Shown piece by piece: positions 55,091 through 64,000 of a stretch of 64,000 bases of DNA (the first letter of the stretch is position 1; every line of letters starts with the position of its first letter). A model generated the notes under the pieces. It saw only the letters and a program-made list of their open reading frames with translations. It had not been told where the DNA came from and did not search any database. Origin of the DNA: Isoetes taiwanensis (Eukaryota > Streptophyta > Lycopodiopsida > Isoetales > Isoetaceae); assembly GCA_021234155.1 (NCBI GenBank), contig JAJEKV010000038.1:9822092-9886091 (forward strand), written 5' to 3'. A program made the position numbers and the translations under genes.

Positions 55091-58000
55091 CTAGTAACGG
55101 TGCCCAGCGTTGCTGGGCTTAATTTGAAAACCTGTAAATGTTAGGAATTTGTGCATTTGTTAGGCTTAATTTGAAAACCTGTAAACATTAGAAATTTGTG
55201 CATTTGCATACAGGCCATTGGAATTGTGCATTTGCATGCATTAACTTCTAAGCCATAGGAGTTTGCATCTTGCTTGCAAGGATTAATTTAATATTCATTA
55301 TTTCTGTTCCATGGCTTTTAACATATTGAAAGTTTATGTTTGGTATGTAATAGTTTTCCATCTTCATGTAGAGTACTTGCAAGGCTTAATATTCACACTA
55401 TTTTGATTTTTTTTACTACGATTTTGGGTCTCATCTCTATCAAACAACAACTATGAATTCATTTTGTTTCATTATTTAGATGATCTTACAACAAAGGTAA
55501 TTTTCATTTTCATTTCTACTTCCGGCACCGTGTTCATGAGGTTGAGAGATACCCATGCATTTTGTTAGAAAACCTTTATTTACAAATGAAGATTTAGTTA
55601 TGTTGGTTTTTGACAAAAAGGACTACCTGCAATAGCTGGACAATCTTTTAAGAGGTCGAGTTGGAGAACAAAATGAAAATGCAATTGGTTTGATCAATAT
55701 TCTATATTGGAAGATGGAATGCAACCTGATCATCACACATTGTTGGCCTATCATAATCTGGATGAACAAAAACTGCATGATAAGGAAACATTTTGCATAA
55801 TATAACCTGCAATATATGACCCAGACAAAGTTGAATAATACAAAGTCTCATTTTCCAAGCAATGACGGATTTGGGCTATGCCTAGCAAATGAAAGAGATT
55901 TTTGCAAACAATGTGCTTAGTCCCACTACTCAAACAACATTAATTCTACCATATTGGAATTACAATACTTATATGTCTAGGCATTAAATAGACATATCTG
56001 AGCAAAACCAGATAAACAAAGAAAACCTTTTGCCTGCTCGTCTGCATAAAAAACATCGTCATTCCTTGCTTGGCAAATGGCATTCCGATGACCTGCATGA
56101 ACAGGCAATGTTACAGTATAAGGGTACAAAATTTCCGCTATGCCAAAAAAGACACATTGAGCAAGGTTTTGCAAGCAAGTTCTAGATTTATTTTTAAATC
56201 ATCATGAGCTGCAAACTTAGCTTCTCAAAAGCCATATACTGACATTTTCTGTTGCAGCAACGAAAATGCTAACATAATGCTTGAACCTTCATAGAAGGGA
56301 ATATGCATGATCAATGCCTCCAAAATATTTCTCAAGAAGCCGCTCAGTAAGCATGCCAACATATACAAATGCCAACAAAACCATTTGCACCTCTGTAGCC
56401 AGCGGCTGAATGAAGACCTGCAGATCCAACCTCTTAATGCTTTGTATCAAAACTTAATCACGACTTTTGTAATTACTACAGATCACTACATCAAACACAA
56501 AAATATCATTATTCTTGCCCTTCTTCTACAATTTTTAGACACAAACTTCTATTACTTCGGCCCTTAGGCAGATCTTTTAAGGTAATATTTTTCATAACCA
56601 ACAGAGTATGACAATGGCTCAGATGCAAGAGGGAAAAAAACACTTGCTCCAATACACAACGAACATACTGTTGGCATTTCCTTTCAACAACAGCAAGCAA
56701 TTGTAGAAAAAAGAATACAAACCTGAAGATACACAATTGTATCATAGTGGCCTCCAGTCCCTTGCATACATTGTGTTTGCAATCATTTTTGTAGCGACCA
56801 AGGAGAGTGCACAAACGAAAAGCCACATAGGGCTTCTACTTGAGAAAGGTCGTCCGTGGAAAAAGACAGAGATACAATTCCAAACTTTGTACAGATCTTA
56901 CTATATAAAATGTTTAACATCTTCTCTCACCCTTTGTGCTTAAACACCGCAGCCGCAAGAACATGGCAGTTGCCTGTAAATGACTGCAGGGAATTAAACC
57001 CTGCTCTAAGTACCAGCTACCACTTCAATAAGAATGCAGGAGGGTTAAAGAGTCCAGCTTTCTCTGGTATAAGTTACAGACCTGCAAATGATATCTAAAA
57101 ACGACATGAGCCTTTAAGGCTGTTCTCCTCAGGCATAAACGAAAGCGTGTAACTGTTGAATCTGCTTTGATTTACAGTCTGGTGCTCTGTACCAAGGGAC
57201 AAACCAAAACAATTGTTGAGATTATTTATTCTACATGTAGAAAAGTTTGAAAGTATGCTTATAGGAACAACGGCTTCTTTACCTGCTATAATCTGTAGAG
57301 GCATAAGAAACAGAGGTCGAGGCATGAGAAGCAGAGACCAAGTCTATCTAGGACCGTTCCTATGCGTTCCGTTTGACTCAACTTGGGTCGAAGCTCCTAT
57401 TCCGGAATATTCAAGAGCAAACCTCAAAGTGCAGAAAGATTGGATCGCATAAAACCCTGCATATTTTCTTCTGAAATTGCGAGCAGATATTTTCAGCTTT
57501 CTGCCAGGAATTTCGATACACACTTGCAACTGCTAAGAAGAAAAAAATCCGTAAAGGGTTTGGGATACTTTATGCATGATAGGCAAGAAAGAGAACGTAG
57601 CCGGCCTCCTTAAAATATTGGTCTACAATCTGCAAAGAAATAGATGCCCAGAAAAACAGAAGTAAAAACATTAGAATTGTAGGTTTACAGGCCGCCGAAG
57701 AACAGAAACCCAATGCATCTACCTCCGCCCAAAGCAAAGAGTGAAAGCAAGAAGTCGTTACAAACTTAAATGCAAATCCGCACAAAAAAGCTCCCAGAAA
57801 ATAATAGACCTAGCCGGAATGAGCTGACATTGCCGAAGCTGCTTGGAAGATTTGGAATGAGCCGACGTAAAATAATAGGCCTAGCCGGAATGAGCTGACA
57901 TTGCCGAAGCTGCTTGGAAGATTTGGAATGAGCCGACGTTGCGAAGGGCCATAGGAAGAAGAAAAACAGAGACAAAATTGGTCCGTTGGATCTAACCCTG

Positions 58001-58117
58001 AAGAATCTTGGCCCTCTGATCTAGGTCCGTTGGATCTAACCCTGAAGAATCTCGGCCCTCCGATCTAGGGCTCGATGCACTACGCACTTACGGTATAACA
58101 TTATTATAATATAAAGA
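55091..58117 (-). mobile_element. Non-autonomous Helitron (Helitron-2)
   Basis: The minus strand starts TCTTTATATTATAATAATG (from 58117) and ends with hairpin GCCCAGCAACGCTGGGC (55118-55102), ACCGTTA and CTAG (55094-55091). The hairpin is identical to that of Helitron-1. Both 5' ends continue with GTAGTGCATCG followed by (A/T)GCCCTA. The base before is A as expected; the base after is C rather than T. No Rep/helicase is present. Short minus-strand frames with possible splice sites (for example near 56700-56830) may be captured exons, but I recognise none. Confidence 0.78.
57801..58067. repeat. Two tandem duplications in the 5' part of Helitron-2
   Basis: A 71-bp unit (ATAATAGACCTAGCCGGAAT) starts at 57801 and 57872. 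A 44-bp unit (GGTCCGTTGGATCTAACCCT) starts at 57980 and 58024. Confidence 0.93.
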
Positions 58118-58199
58118 TGAGTTAAAAGTTGTGGGACGGCCAGCTATACCGTTATCATCAGCGGAGTTGCTAAAGGAAGAGGTCGAAGCTTTCTTCCTT

Positions 58200-60290
58200 T
58201 TCATCTCACCTGAGTTATCTGGACTCTGCATCAAGCTTATTTTTCTTCCCAAGTAGAGCAAATGGATGCTCTAGCATCTCCACGTCATCTGTTGTACCTA
58301 TTTCATTATCTGCCCAGTTGGAGTTGCCTTTTTGATTCCCCAGAGCCGGTTCAAGAAGCCTTGCTCCTCGAGTATTCTTGGTTATCAAACTGCGAGAGCC
58401 CCCTTCTCGAAGAAGAAATCTCAAATATATTTAGACAGAGTGACATTGGTTGAGGGAGGACGCACATTTTGAGTTCACCATGTCATGAGAGCCTCGGTTT
58501 CCGGGCCAAATTTCTAGCTCTTATACCATGTTTGGAGGCCACCACTTGCTATTGAGTCTCCCCACCCGTGGTGTCTACTTTAGAACATGGCACACTTTCG
58601 GGTCGCGTTTCTGCACACCTGCCGGGATGAAGAAGGGGTAGCAAAAGCCGGTGCGGGAGCCGGGTAAATGGGGAGTGACCCTTAACGTGGGGGAACATGT
58701 GTCCCTTGAGGGGCTTCCTCCTGTGTGTCGATCCCCCTCACATGCACATGTTCTCTGTCATTGCCCCCGGAGGCATTTTGATCATTGACGTTTAATGCGG
58801 CTTGGTTTGATCACTTCTTCTAGTTCCACATTTGGGAACATCTTCCTTATTTCCCATCCATTTAATAGCTTGAGTAAAAACTTAAAGCAACACATACCAC
58901 TTTTCACGATCCTCCTTTGGGGATCTGCGTGTTGGCCGTGATGGCAACACAAATTCTAGGCCCTTTGGCGATAGAGTGAGATACATATGAGCCTAAGCGT
59001 GTTGGCAATAGACTTTAGGAACTCAGGGACTAGTAGGTACGGTGGAAGATACTCTATTTCAAACCAGCAAGGATTTTGATAGCGGAGAGCTTGTCAGGGG
59101 AGAAAGCTCGGTGTGTAGAACTGCATGAATGAAGCTTCTGCAAATGGGTTCTGCCGGGCAACTAATCTATCCTAACCGCCTCCTTTGTCAAACAAGATGA
59201 GAAAAAAGTTGTTACCCGGTGCCTTTAGCGATTGGTATTGGGGCAAACCTAACCTCCAGTGGAGCCGATAGCCATGAGTTTAACTGCGTAAGTCGGGGGA
59301 AGCCCCGGAAGAAGAAGCCCACCTCGGCGAGATCAAACTTTCCAGGATACCTTTTGTGCATCTCGTGATCAATTGGCCCACCGGAAATTACCTTCTATCT
59401 CCACATTCTTGCCATTGACCAATCCGGGGCTCGGTGTTTGTAGTTACTACCCAAGGTTAAATGCGAGACCTTTCGCCAATGCTTGGAGAGCCTCGCGACT
59501 CTTGTGCTTACATTAGTAGCATGAGTTTGCTTTTGAATCCACTCCGAGAATCTCGGCTTGTTCACTATTCTCACTGAATCCTGTCCTTTCCAAGCTGAAC
59601 CCTTTGAATGATTCACCCTGTTTTGTGTAAAATTCCCTTGGCAAGCATCACTCCCATCCTTATGATGCTCTGATCCAATATTCTTTCCCCTATTTGCGAA
59701 AATCTCTGCGTTATGTTTTCCTTCCTGTAAGGCTTCTGCCAATATTGCTTGATCTACATTACGCTAGTTTACTATTTGCTTCCATTGCTATCTCGCCTGC
59801 TTCGGTTACTACATCTTCCATGGTTGAGTCCGATGTATTTGACTGAACGGATCCTTTCTGCCCATTCTCACTCATTCTTGTTGCTACATCTCTCATGGTT
59901 GCGTCTGACATTTCTACTTGAGTGGATTGTTTCTGCCCAATCACACTAACTCCACCGCCTCTGCTCCTAACATTGAGTTTTTAGGTTTATTGATGGCCCC
60001 AAGAGCACTCACACATGCAATGGGGCCCTGATCTTCCCCTTCCTTTTAAGCGCCTCGCTCCATTTTTCGTTTGCCCTTTTGGGGGTGGTCTATGCTATGC
60101 AAGCGGAGACATTTGTAACTAGGCTAGAACTCTTATCGACAAAATATTGGATTGATTTACCTCTTCTTGGAGGCGAAGCCCGGTTTTTGGATGTGATTTC
60201 TTTGGAAGCCCCATGTTGAGGATGGTTTCTGAGAGAGCCCCAATGGGGGCGACTAGCGGTTGGTGCCGCCACGGACTGTGGTAAAAGGAG
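58200..60290 (-). pseudogene. Possible retroelement ORF1/gag-like relic
   Basis: Minus-strand frames read in order: G-A-S-K-E-I-T-S-K-N-R-A-S-P-P-R-R-G (near 60200), a Ser/Thr/Glu linker (59944-59759) and a 115-codon frame (59742-59395) with K-P-R-F-S-E-W-I-Q-K-Q. With frame changes E-M-H-K-R-Y-P-G-K-F-D-L-A-E-V-G-F follows near 59340. Y-L-V-P-E-F-L-K-S-I-A-N-T-L-R-L occurs near 59010. The sequence of F-D-L-x-E-V-x-F and a later x-P-x-F-L-x-x-I-A is loosely like the DUF4283 part of plant LINE ORF1 proteins. No reverse transcriptase or zinc knuckle was seen. Low confidence. Confidence 0.3.
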
Positions 60291-60299
60291 AATCGGGGG

Positions 60300-60753
60300 C
60301 CTCTTGCCCCGTTGGAATCACACGGGTCTAGTCCGGGCCGATTTCTGATGCCGGTGGTGGCCGCTTCAGCTGCTCAAAATCTTGGCAATCAATCTGTCTC
60401 CCGGCTACTATTGCTTCAATTTTTTGCGCTGCAGAATGTCGCTGAGCTATGCCGACTTGTTGTGTAGGGCACCATTCTTCCCTATTCTTCCTCCACTATT
60501 GTTTCTCTCTGTATCATTTACCCTTGTGCGGATCTCCTTCGCGCCATCGATTTAAGCCCAATCTCTCTCCGGAAGAAGGGGCTTTTGCCTTATTTGCAAG
60601 CTTTATTGTGTTTAACAGAGCTGGGCGATTTGTGGAGGGGTCATCTGGGCCCCTACGATCAGGGTCTTCATCTGCGGCGACTTTGTGAAGCGCGGCGGCG
60701 GCGCTTCGTTCAGCGCTAGGCCTTTAATAGCCACGTCAGCATCCATCTTCTCC
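60300..60753. other. GC-richer stretch, no supported gene
   Basis: A higher GC block with a GCGGCGGCG run near 60692-60705 and a 79-codon + strand frame (60449-60688) of no recognisable family. It ends at the border of repeat copy B. Confidence 0.4.
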
Positions 60754-62528
60754 TCCTATTGGACCTTATCCAAGCACATCCTTTATATAGAACATTCTTT
60801 ATATAGAAAAGCTTGGCCAAGCAACAAAAATGTCAGAATGATGTAACAAGAACTACAAAAGCCAATGGAGCACAACCATGACCGCAAAAGCTACTAGGAT
60901 GAAACAAGATAGTGGAACACTATTACAGCAAAGACTAAGAGGTTCACGATACAAACAAAATGACACCCACAATTTGGTTCCATTTAATTCCACAATTTGT
61001 TGTTTCACTCTCCACAATTCTGTCACCTTATGGGTTACCTTGGTTCAGTTCTCTAGATTGCTTCATTAATCTCAGGGTCTCTGATTAAGTCGTCTTTTTC
61101 CTGTGGGTTATGTTGTTGCTACGCTTGATAGTTCGGTTGCATGTATAATATATAATATATGTTAGGTTAGTCGTAATGTTTGTCGTTATGATATTTGTTG
61201 TAGTTGGTTGTTGTACTGTCAGTTTTGTTCTCATGTCCACTTTGTTGTAGTCGTCGTTTGTATTCGCTTTTCGTATCTTTTTTGCATTAGACATTCCATT
61301 TCTCCCATGGTTTTGGTCTTTCTTATTTGTTAATGGTAGTTGATTCACATCTTCTTCATGAAGTTTGGGATCATCATGTCTCCATCTGCCCCTCCCACCA
61401 TTCTCTATCAGTTTTTGCATTCGACGACCAGTTTTTTTCACCTTCAATATTTTCATCTTTTGTCTTGCCTCGGCTCCCTTTGAGTTTTACCAATCTCATG
61501 CGGCAATTGTTTCGTCTTTGGCATGCCCAGGGTATCCTTTGCTCCTCGAATGTCGATGACGTCCTTTGGTGATGCCATGCATTCCTAATATGTCATCTTT
61601 TCAGGATGTGCTCCTCTTTCGTCTTGCCTTCTACGTCTTGACGTGGATCGCACTCTAGCCGGCATTGTTGCATCGTCCTCCCATGTTCTCAATCGCCTTC
61701 TCTCTACATTGTCTTTTTATAAAGGTGCGACACCACATTACACGGACCTCCCACCCAGTTTCATGGCTCCGAATATCACTTATCTCCCTCAATCTCATGC
61801 TGCTTCCACTCTTCTTGCCTATTCATCTGCTTGGCATCGGTTTTGGCCTTAACATGTATCACAGGTTTGCCAAATCAATACTTAATTACAGGTTCTGTTG
61901 AGGGAACTATAATCCGCAGCCATTTAAGAAAAGCAATGACCAAGTGGCTGCTAAACTGACTGCTCAAAGTAATGTGACGAAGGCGAACATAGGGAATATC
62001 CTTGCCTCTCTTGCGGGTGATGCAAGCAACAATAAAATAGATTCACAAGTTAACAAGGATCTAATTGATAAGGCAACCGAGAGTGAAGGGGCCATTGGCA
62101 ACCAAAGTGACTCTAGTGATTCACAGGTTTGCCAAATCAATACTAAAATAATGTCAGTTGTGAAGGACGTAGAGGAACTAATAGAAAATAACAATTCTAA
62201 CAGTCAGAAGAGCACGGAGATTAAGGGTGGCGAAGGGGAGAATGACGCCGACGACGGCAGCGAAACTGAAGATGATAGGTATGGCCTTGCAGATGAAATC
62301 GCGCCACGCGTGATTTAATTTATCTTAGCTTTGAATTAAATCGCGCCAAGCGTGCTTTGATTATATTTCATTGTCACATTAAATCATGCCAAGCGCGATT
62401 TGGTTAAGACTAACTCAAATCATGCCTGGCGCGTTTGTATTGTTTGTGTGATCATATCTTGCTGACCAGATACATGTTTGATGTTTCAGCTTGCCTTGCG
62501 TTTCTAAGAAAGTTGTGGTATTCGACTT
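60754..62528. repeat. Large repeat, copy B (uninterrupted)
   Basis: 1775 bp closely matching 37987-39094 joined to 42084-42724. Copy B gives the empty-site sequence CAATACTTAATTACAGGTTC for the 3-kb insertion in copy A. Its left junction follows TTCTCC at 60753. Its right edge is in the FCP1-like exon after G-T-G-G-T-A-T-T-C-G-A-C-T-T. Confidence 0.95.
61944..62528 (+). pseudogene. FCP1-like gene fragment, copy B (truncated)
   Basis: The 125-codon frame at 61944-62318 is nearly identical to that at 42140-42514, with changes such as N-R-S to N-Q-S, S-K-T to S-E-T and G-F-A to G-L-A. The same donor (GATAG|GTATGG) and acceptor (GTTTCAG) are kept. After V-V-V-F-D the sequence leaves the family at 62528, so the catalytic motif is cut. 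Confidence 0.6.
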
Positions 62529-62644
62529 CTAAGAAAATCATTTCAAAGACTCGTTGTTTTGTGTTATCTTTGAATAACATAAGTAATTTTATTCACTACA
62601 TGAATTACATGAAGCAAATCTAGAGTAGCTTCTTGTCCTAGTAA

Positions 62645-62718
62645 ATTACTTATGGCCAATCTTAAATCTGTGACCTCAAGGTGGCGTGTTTAATGTCTGA
62701 CCACTAGACCATGCACCA
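62645..62718 (-). mobile_element. Second tRNA-derived SINE head or tRNA relic
   Basis: The minus strand has GCATGGTCTAGTGGTCAGAC (box A region) and TTGAGGTCACAGATTTAAG, a degraded box B region. The TGGTCTAGTGGT core matches the SINE at 51836-51903. Confidence 0.5.
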
Positions 62719-62719
62719 A

Positions 62720-63350
62720 AGTGTGAAAGTATAAGCTAGCAAGTTATGACATTTAGTATAACCTATTTTTAAATATATGCAAGTAGAAAATAGTTTTATA
62801 GATAGGCTAGGCTTTTGAACGAGCCAATAAAAAAAGACAAAGAGATTTTCGCTTAGGTATCAATAGAAGATCCTTTGATTTTGCTTTGAGTATAAGACAA
62901 GAATGCTTAGCTTAGATAATAACAAGAAGAGCGTTGACTTTGGCTTGAGTATTACTATTACATATAAGACGAGTAATGGAGTGCATAAAATATGTTTTTC
63001 AAATTGCCATTAAGGCGCATTATTACCATAATCGATGCCTATACATGCATATATCAAGACATATATAAGTATACATCAACGTGACATTGGAGCACGTGTC
63101 GAATCCAGCAACGCTGTAACGCTTGGGTTCCGGCATCGTGAAAGGCTCGTGAGCTATACGAATCTGATCAACTTTGTCTGGGGCCGCCGGAGTAAATCTA
63201 ACCAGTATGAATAGATAGAACACAGCAAAATGTGCCTAAATTGAGAGCCATGGCGTCATAGATCCACCCTCCCTGCCTTTTCTCATTGCAGTAGGTTTGA
63301 AACAGACAAAAATACCCGGCCCATCAAGCCCATCTCCATCGCCATAGCTA
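62720..63350. other. No gene seen
   Basis: AT-rich sequence with one direct repeat of AGCTTAGATAATAACAAGA / GCTTAGGTATCAATAGAAGA character (about 62850-62930). Confidence 0.35.
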
Positions 63351-63352
63351 AA

Positions 63353-63932
63353 TCAGAGAAGGGGCTTCTTAACCAGGAAACCAGGTGTTTCTGGAGGTCC
63401 GATAGGTCTGATAGCGTCTTCTTTAGTGCTTGAGCGCATTTGGGTTCCGGTCAGGCAGCTTCTCGCAACAATCCAAGGTCGTATTTGATTTGGGTGCGTT
63501 AGCTGTAGAACGAGTACGAAATATCGAAATTTCTGTTTCAATCCGATTAGCAAGCCAAGCCAAAAGCTTCAAAACAAATCCACTATATGCTAGGTGCGTT
63601 GCCAATTGAACCCAGAATGTGAATTGAAACCCAGAAAAATAGACATCCAAACCGGCCAAAAACAATAAAACAAGGATAATCCGGCTATGAGAAGTCTGGA
63701 CGAGATAGGGAAGAGGCGAATTTTTAACAGGCAAAGTAAAGGCTCGGATGCAAAGGGGGCGAGAGGGAAACTTCTGAGAATGGGTTAAATTTACAAGGGC
63801 CTTTTGAAAAAATCTACGTGCTAAGCGGCGAGTTATGGCGAAGGAGAAGGGATAGAGCGAACAGAAGACAAGGAAATACCCAGCCGGCTCATCCTCAACT
63901 GGAATGGAGCAAGCGTTGAAGTCCAAGTGCAA
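63353..63932 (-). CDS. Unidentified 169-aa hydrophobic ORF
   Basis: The frame 63932-63423 is open for 169 codons and has two hydrophobic stretches (I-I-L-V-L-L-F-L-A-G-L-D-V-Y-F-S-G-F and L-A-Y-S-G-F-V-L-K-L-L-A-W-L). An overlapping frame ends at 63353. It may be a membrane protein exon or chance. No family is recognised. Confidence 0.22.
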
Positions 63933-64000
63933 GTTGTGTTTTTGGATTTCGCATGCAAGCTCTTAGCTTGGATACCACATAATAAAAACCATGTATCACA

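Noticed and set aside
55091-58117. Helitron-2 gene captures such as the 105-codon frame at 56826-56509
   Set aside because: Possible splice sites exist, but I recognise no family, so they are not listed as genes.

Overview
The window looks like nuclear DNA of a land plant. GT-AG introns with polypyrimidine tracts are visible, and plant-type gene fragments occur (glucose/ribitol-dehydrogenase-like SDR, ALG2-like glycosyltransferase, LRR). Most of the sequence is AT-rich and packed with repeats and nested mobile elements. It has no operons, no ribosome-binding-site pattern and no rRNA or intact tRNA genes. A seed-free plant (fern, lycophyte or bryophyte) is my guess from the mix of sequences, but nothing fixes the taxon. 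Almost every protein-like stretch carries stops or frameshifts, so this is mainly a graveyard of mobile DNA rather than a gene-dense region.

The most striking content is a family of proteins joining a ParB-like domain to a bacterial-type N4/N6 DNA methyltransferase, present three times. Copy 1 is a C-terminal fragment at 1-337 (+). Copy 2 is a degenerate, nearly full-length copy at 17204-20859 (-). Copy 3 is the best preserved and lies at 43669-50528 (-), with at least seven exons. Copy 3 has an N-terminal domain I do not know, an acidic plus basic (NLS-like) linker, a ParB-like core, a D-I-P-Y catalytic motif and an F-S-G-S-G-T-T AdoMet loop. The motif order (catalytic before AdoMet) is that of the beta class of pfam01555-type enzymes. 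It carries two in-frame stops and two probable frameshifts. It is split by a 3.3-kb non-autonomous Helitron at 46017-49337, whose removal on paper rejoins the ParB-domain reading frame at an A|T site. The 3' ends of copies 1 and 3 both lie about 0.5-0.8 kb from related hairpin-type termini, so the methyltransferase may itself be the cargo of a mobile element.

Region by region. 1-720: copy 1 and its hairpin terminus. 720-12400: unidentified decayed ORFs, a 0.7-kb minisatellite (7120-7930), and a perfect 22-bp inverted repeat inside a CACCACATG-rich stretch. 12400-17200: repeats without genes. 17200-20860: copy 2. 20850-22400: a composite repeat with an RY-motif/alternating purine-pyrimidine microsatellite and a foldback element. 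24100-25800: a transposon-like protein broken by a MITE. 27325-28960: an ORF split by a 1.28-kb poly(A) retroposon with a 14-bp target duplication. 30000-37440: dispersed and tandem duplications. 37987-42895: repeat copy A, carrying an FCP1/NIF-type phosphatase gene fragment and interrupted by a 3-kb insertion with SDR and LRR fragments. 42881-50560: copy 3 with Helitron-1. 50484-53965: palindrome array, tandem repeats, tRNA-derived SINE, and a satellite with heat-shock-element-like arrays. 55091-58117: Helitron-2. 58200-60290: a possible retroelement ORF1 relic. 60754-62528: repeat copy B, the uninterrupted twin of copy A. 62645-64000: a second SINE head and an unidentified ORF.

No pathway connects the genes. 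What links them is mobility: gene fragments have been captured by, inserted into, or duplicated with transposable elements.
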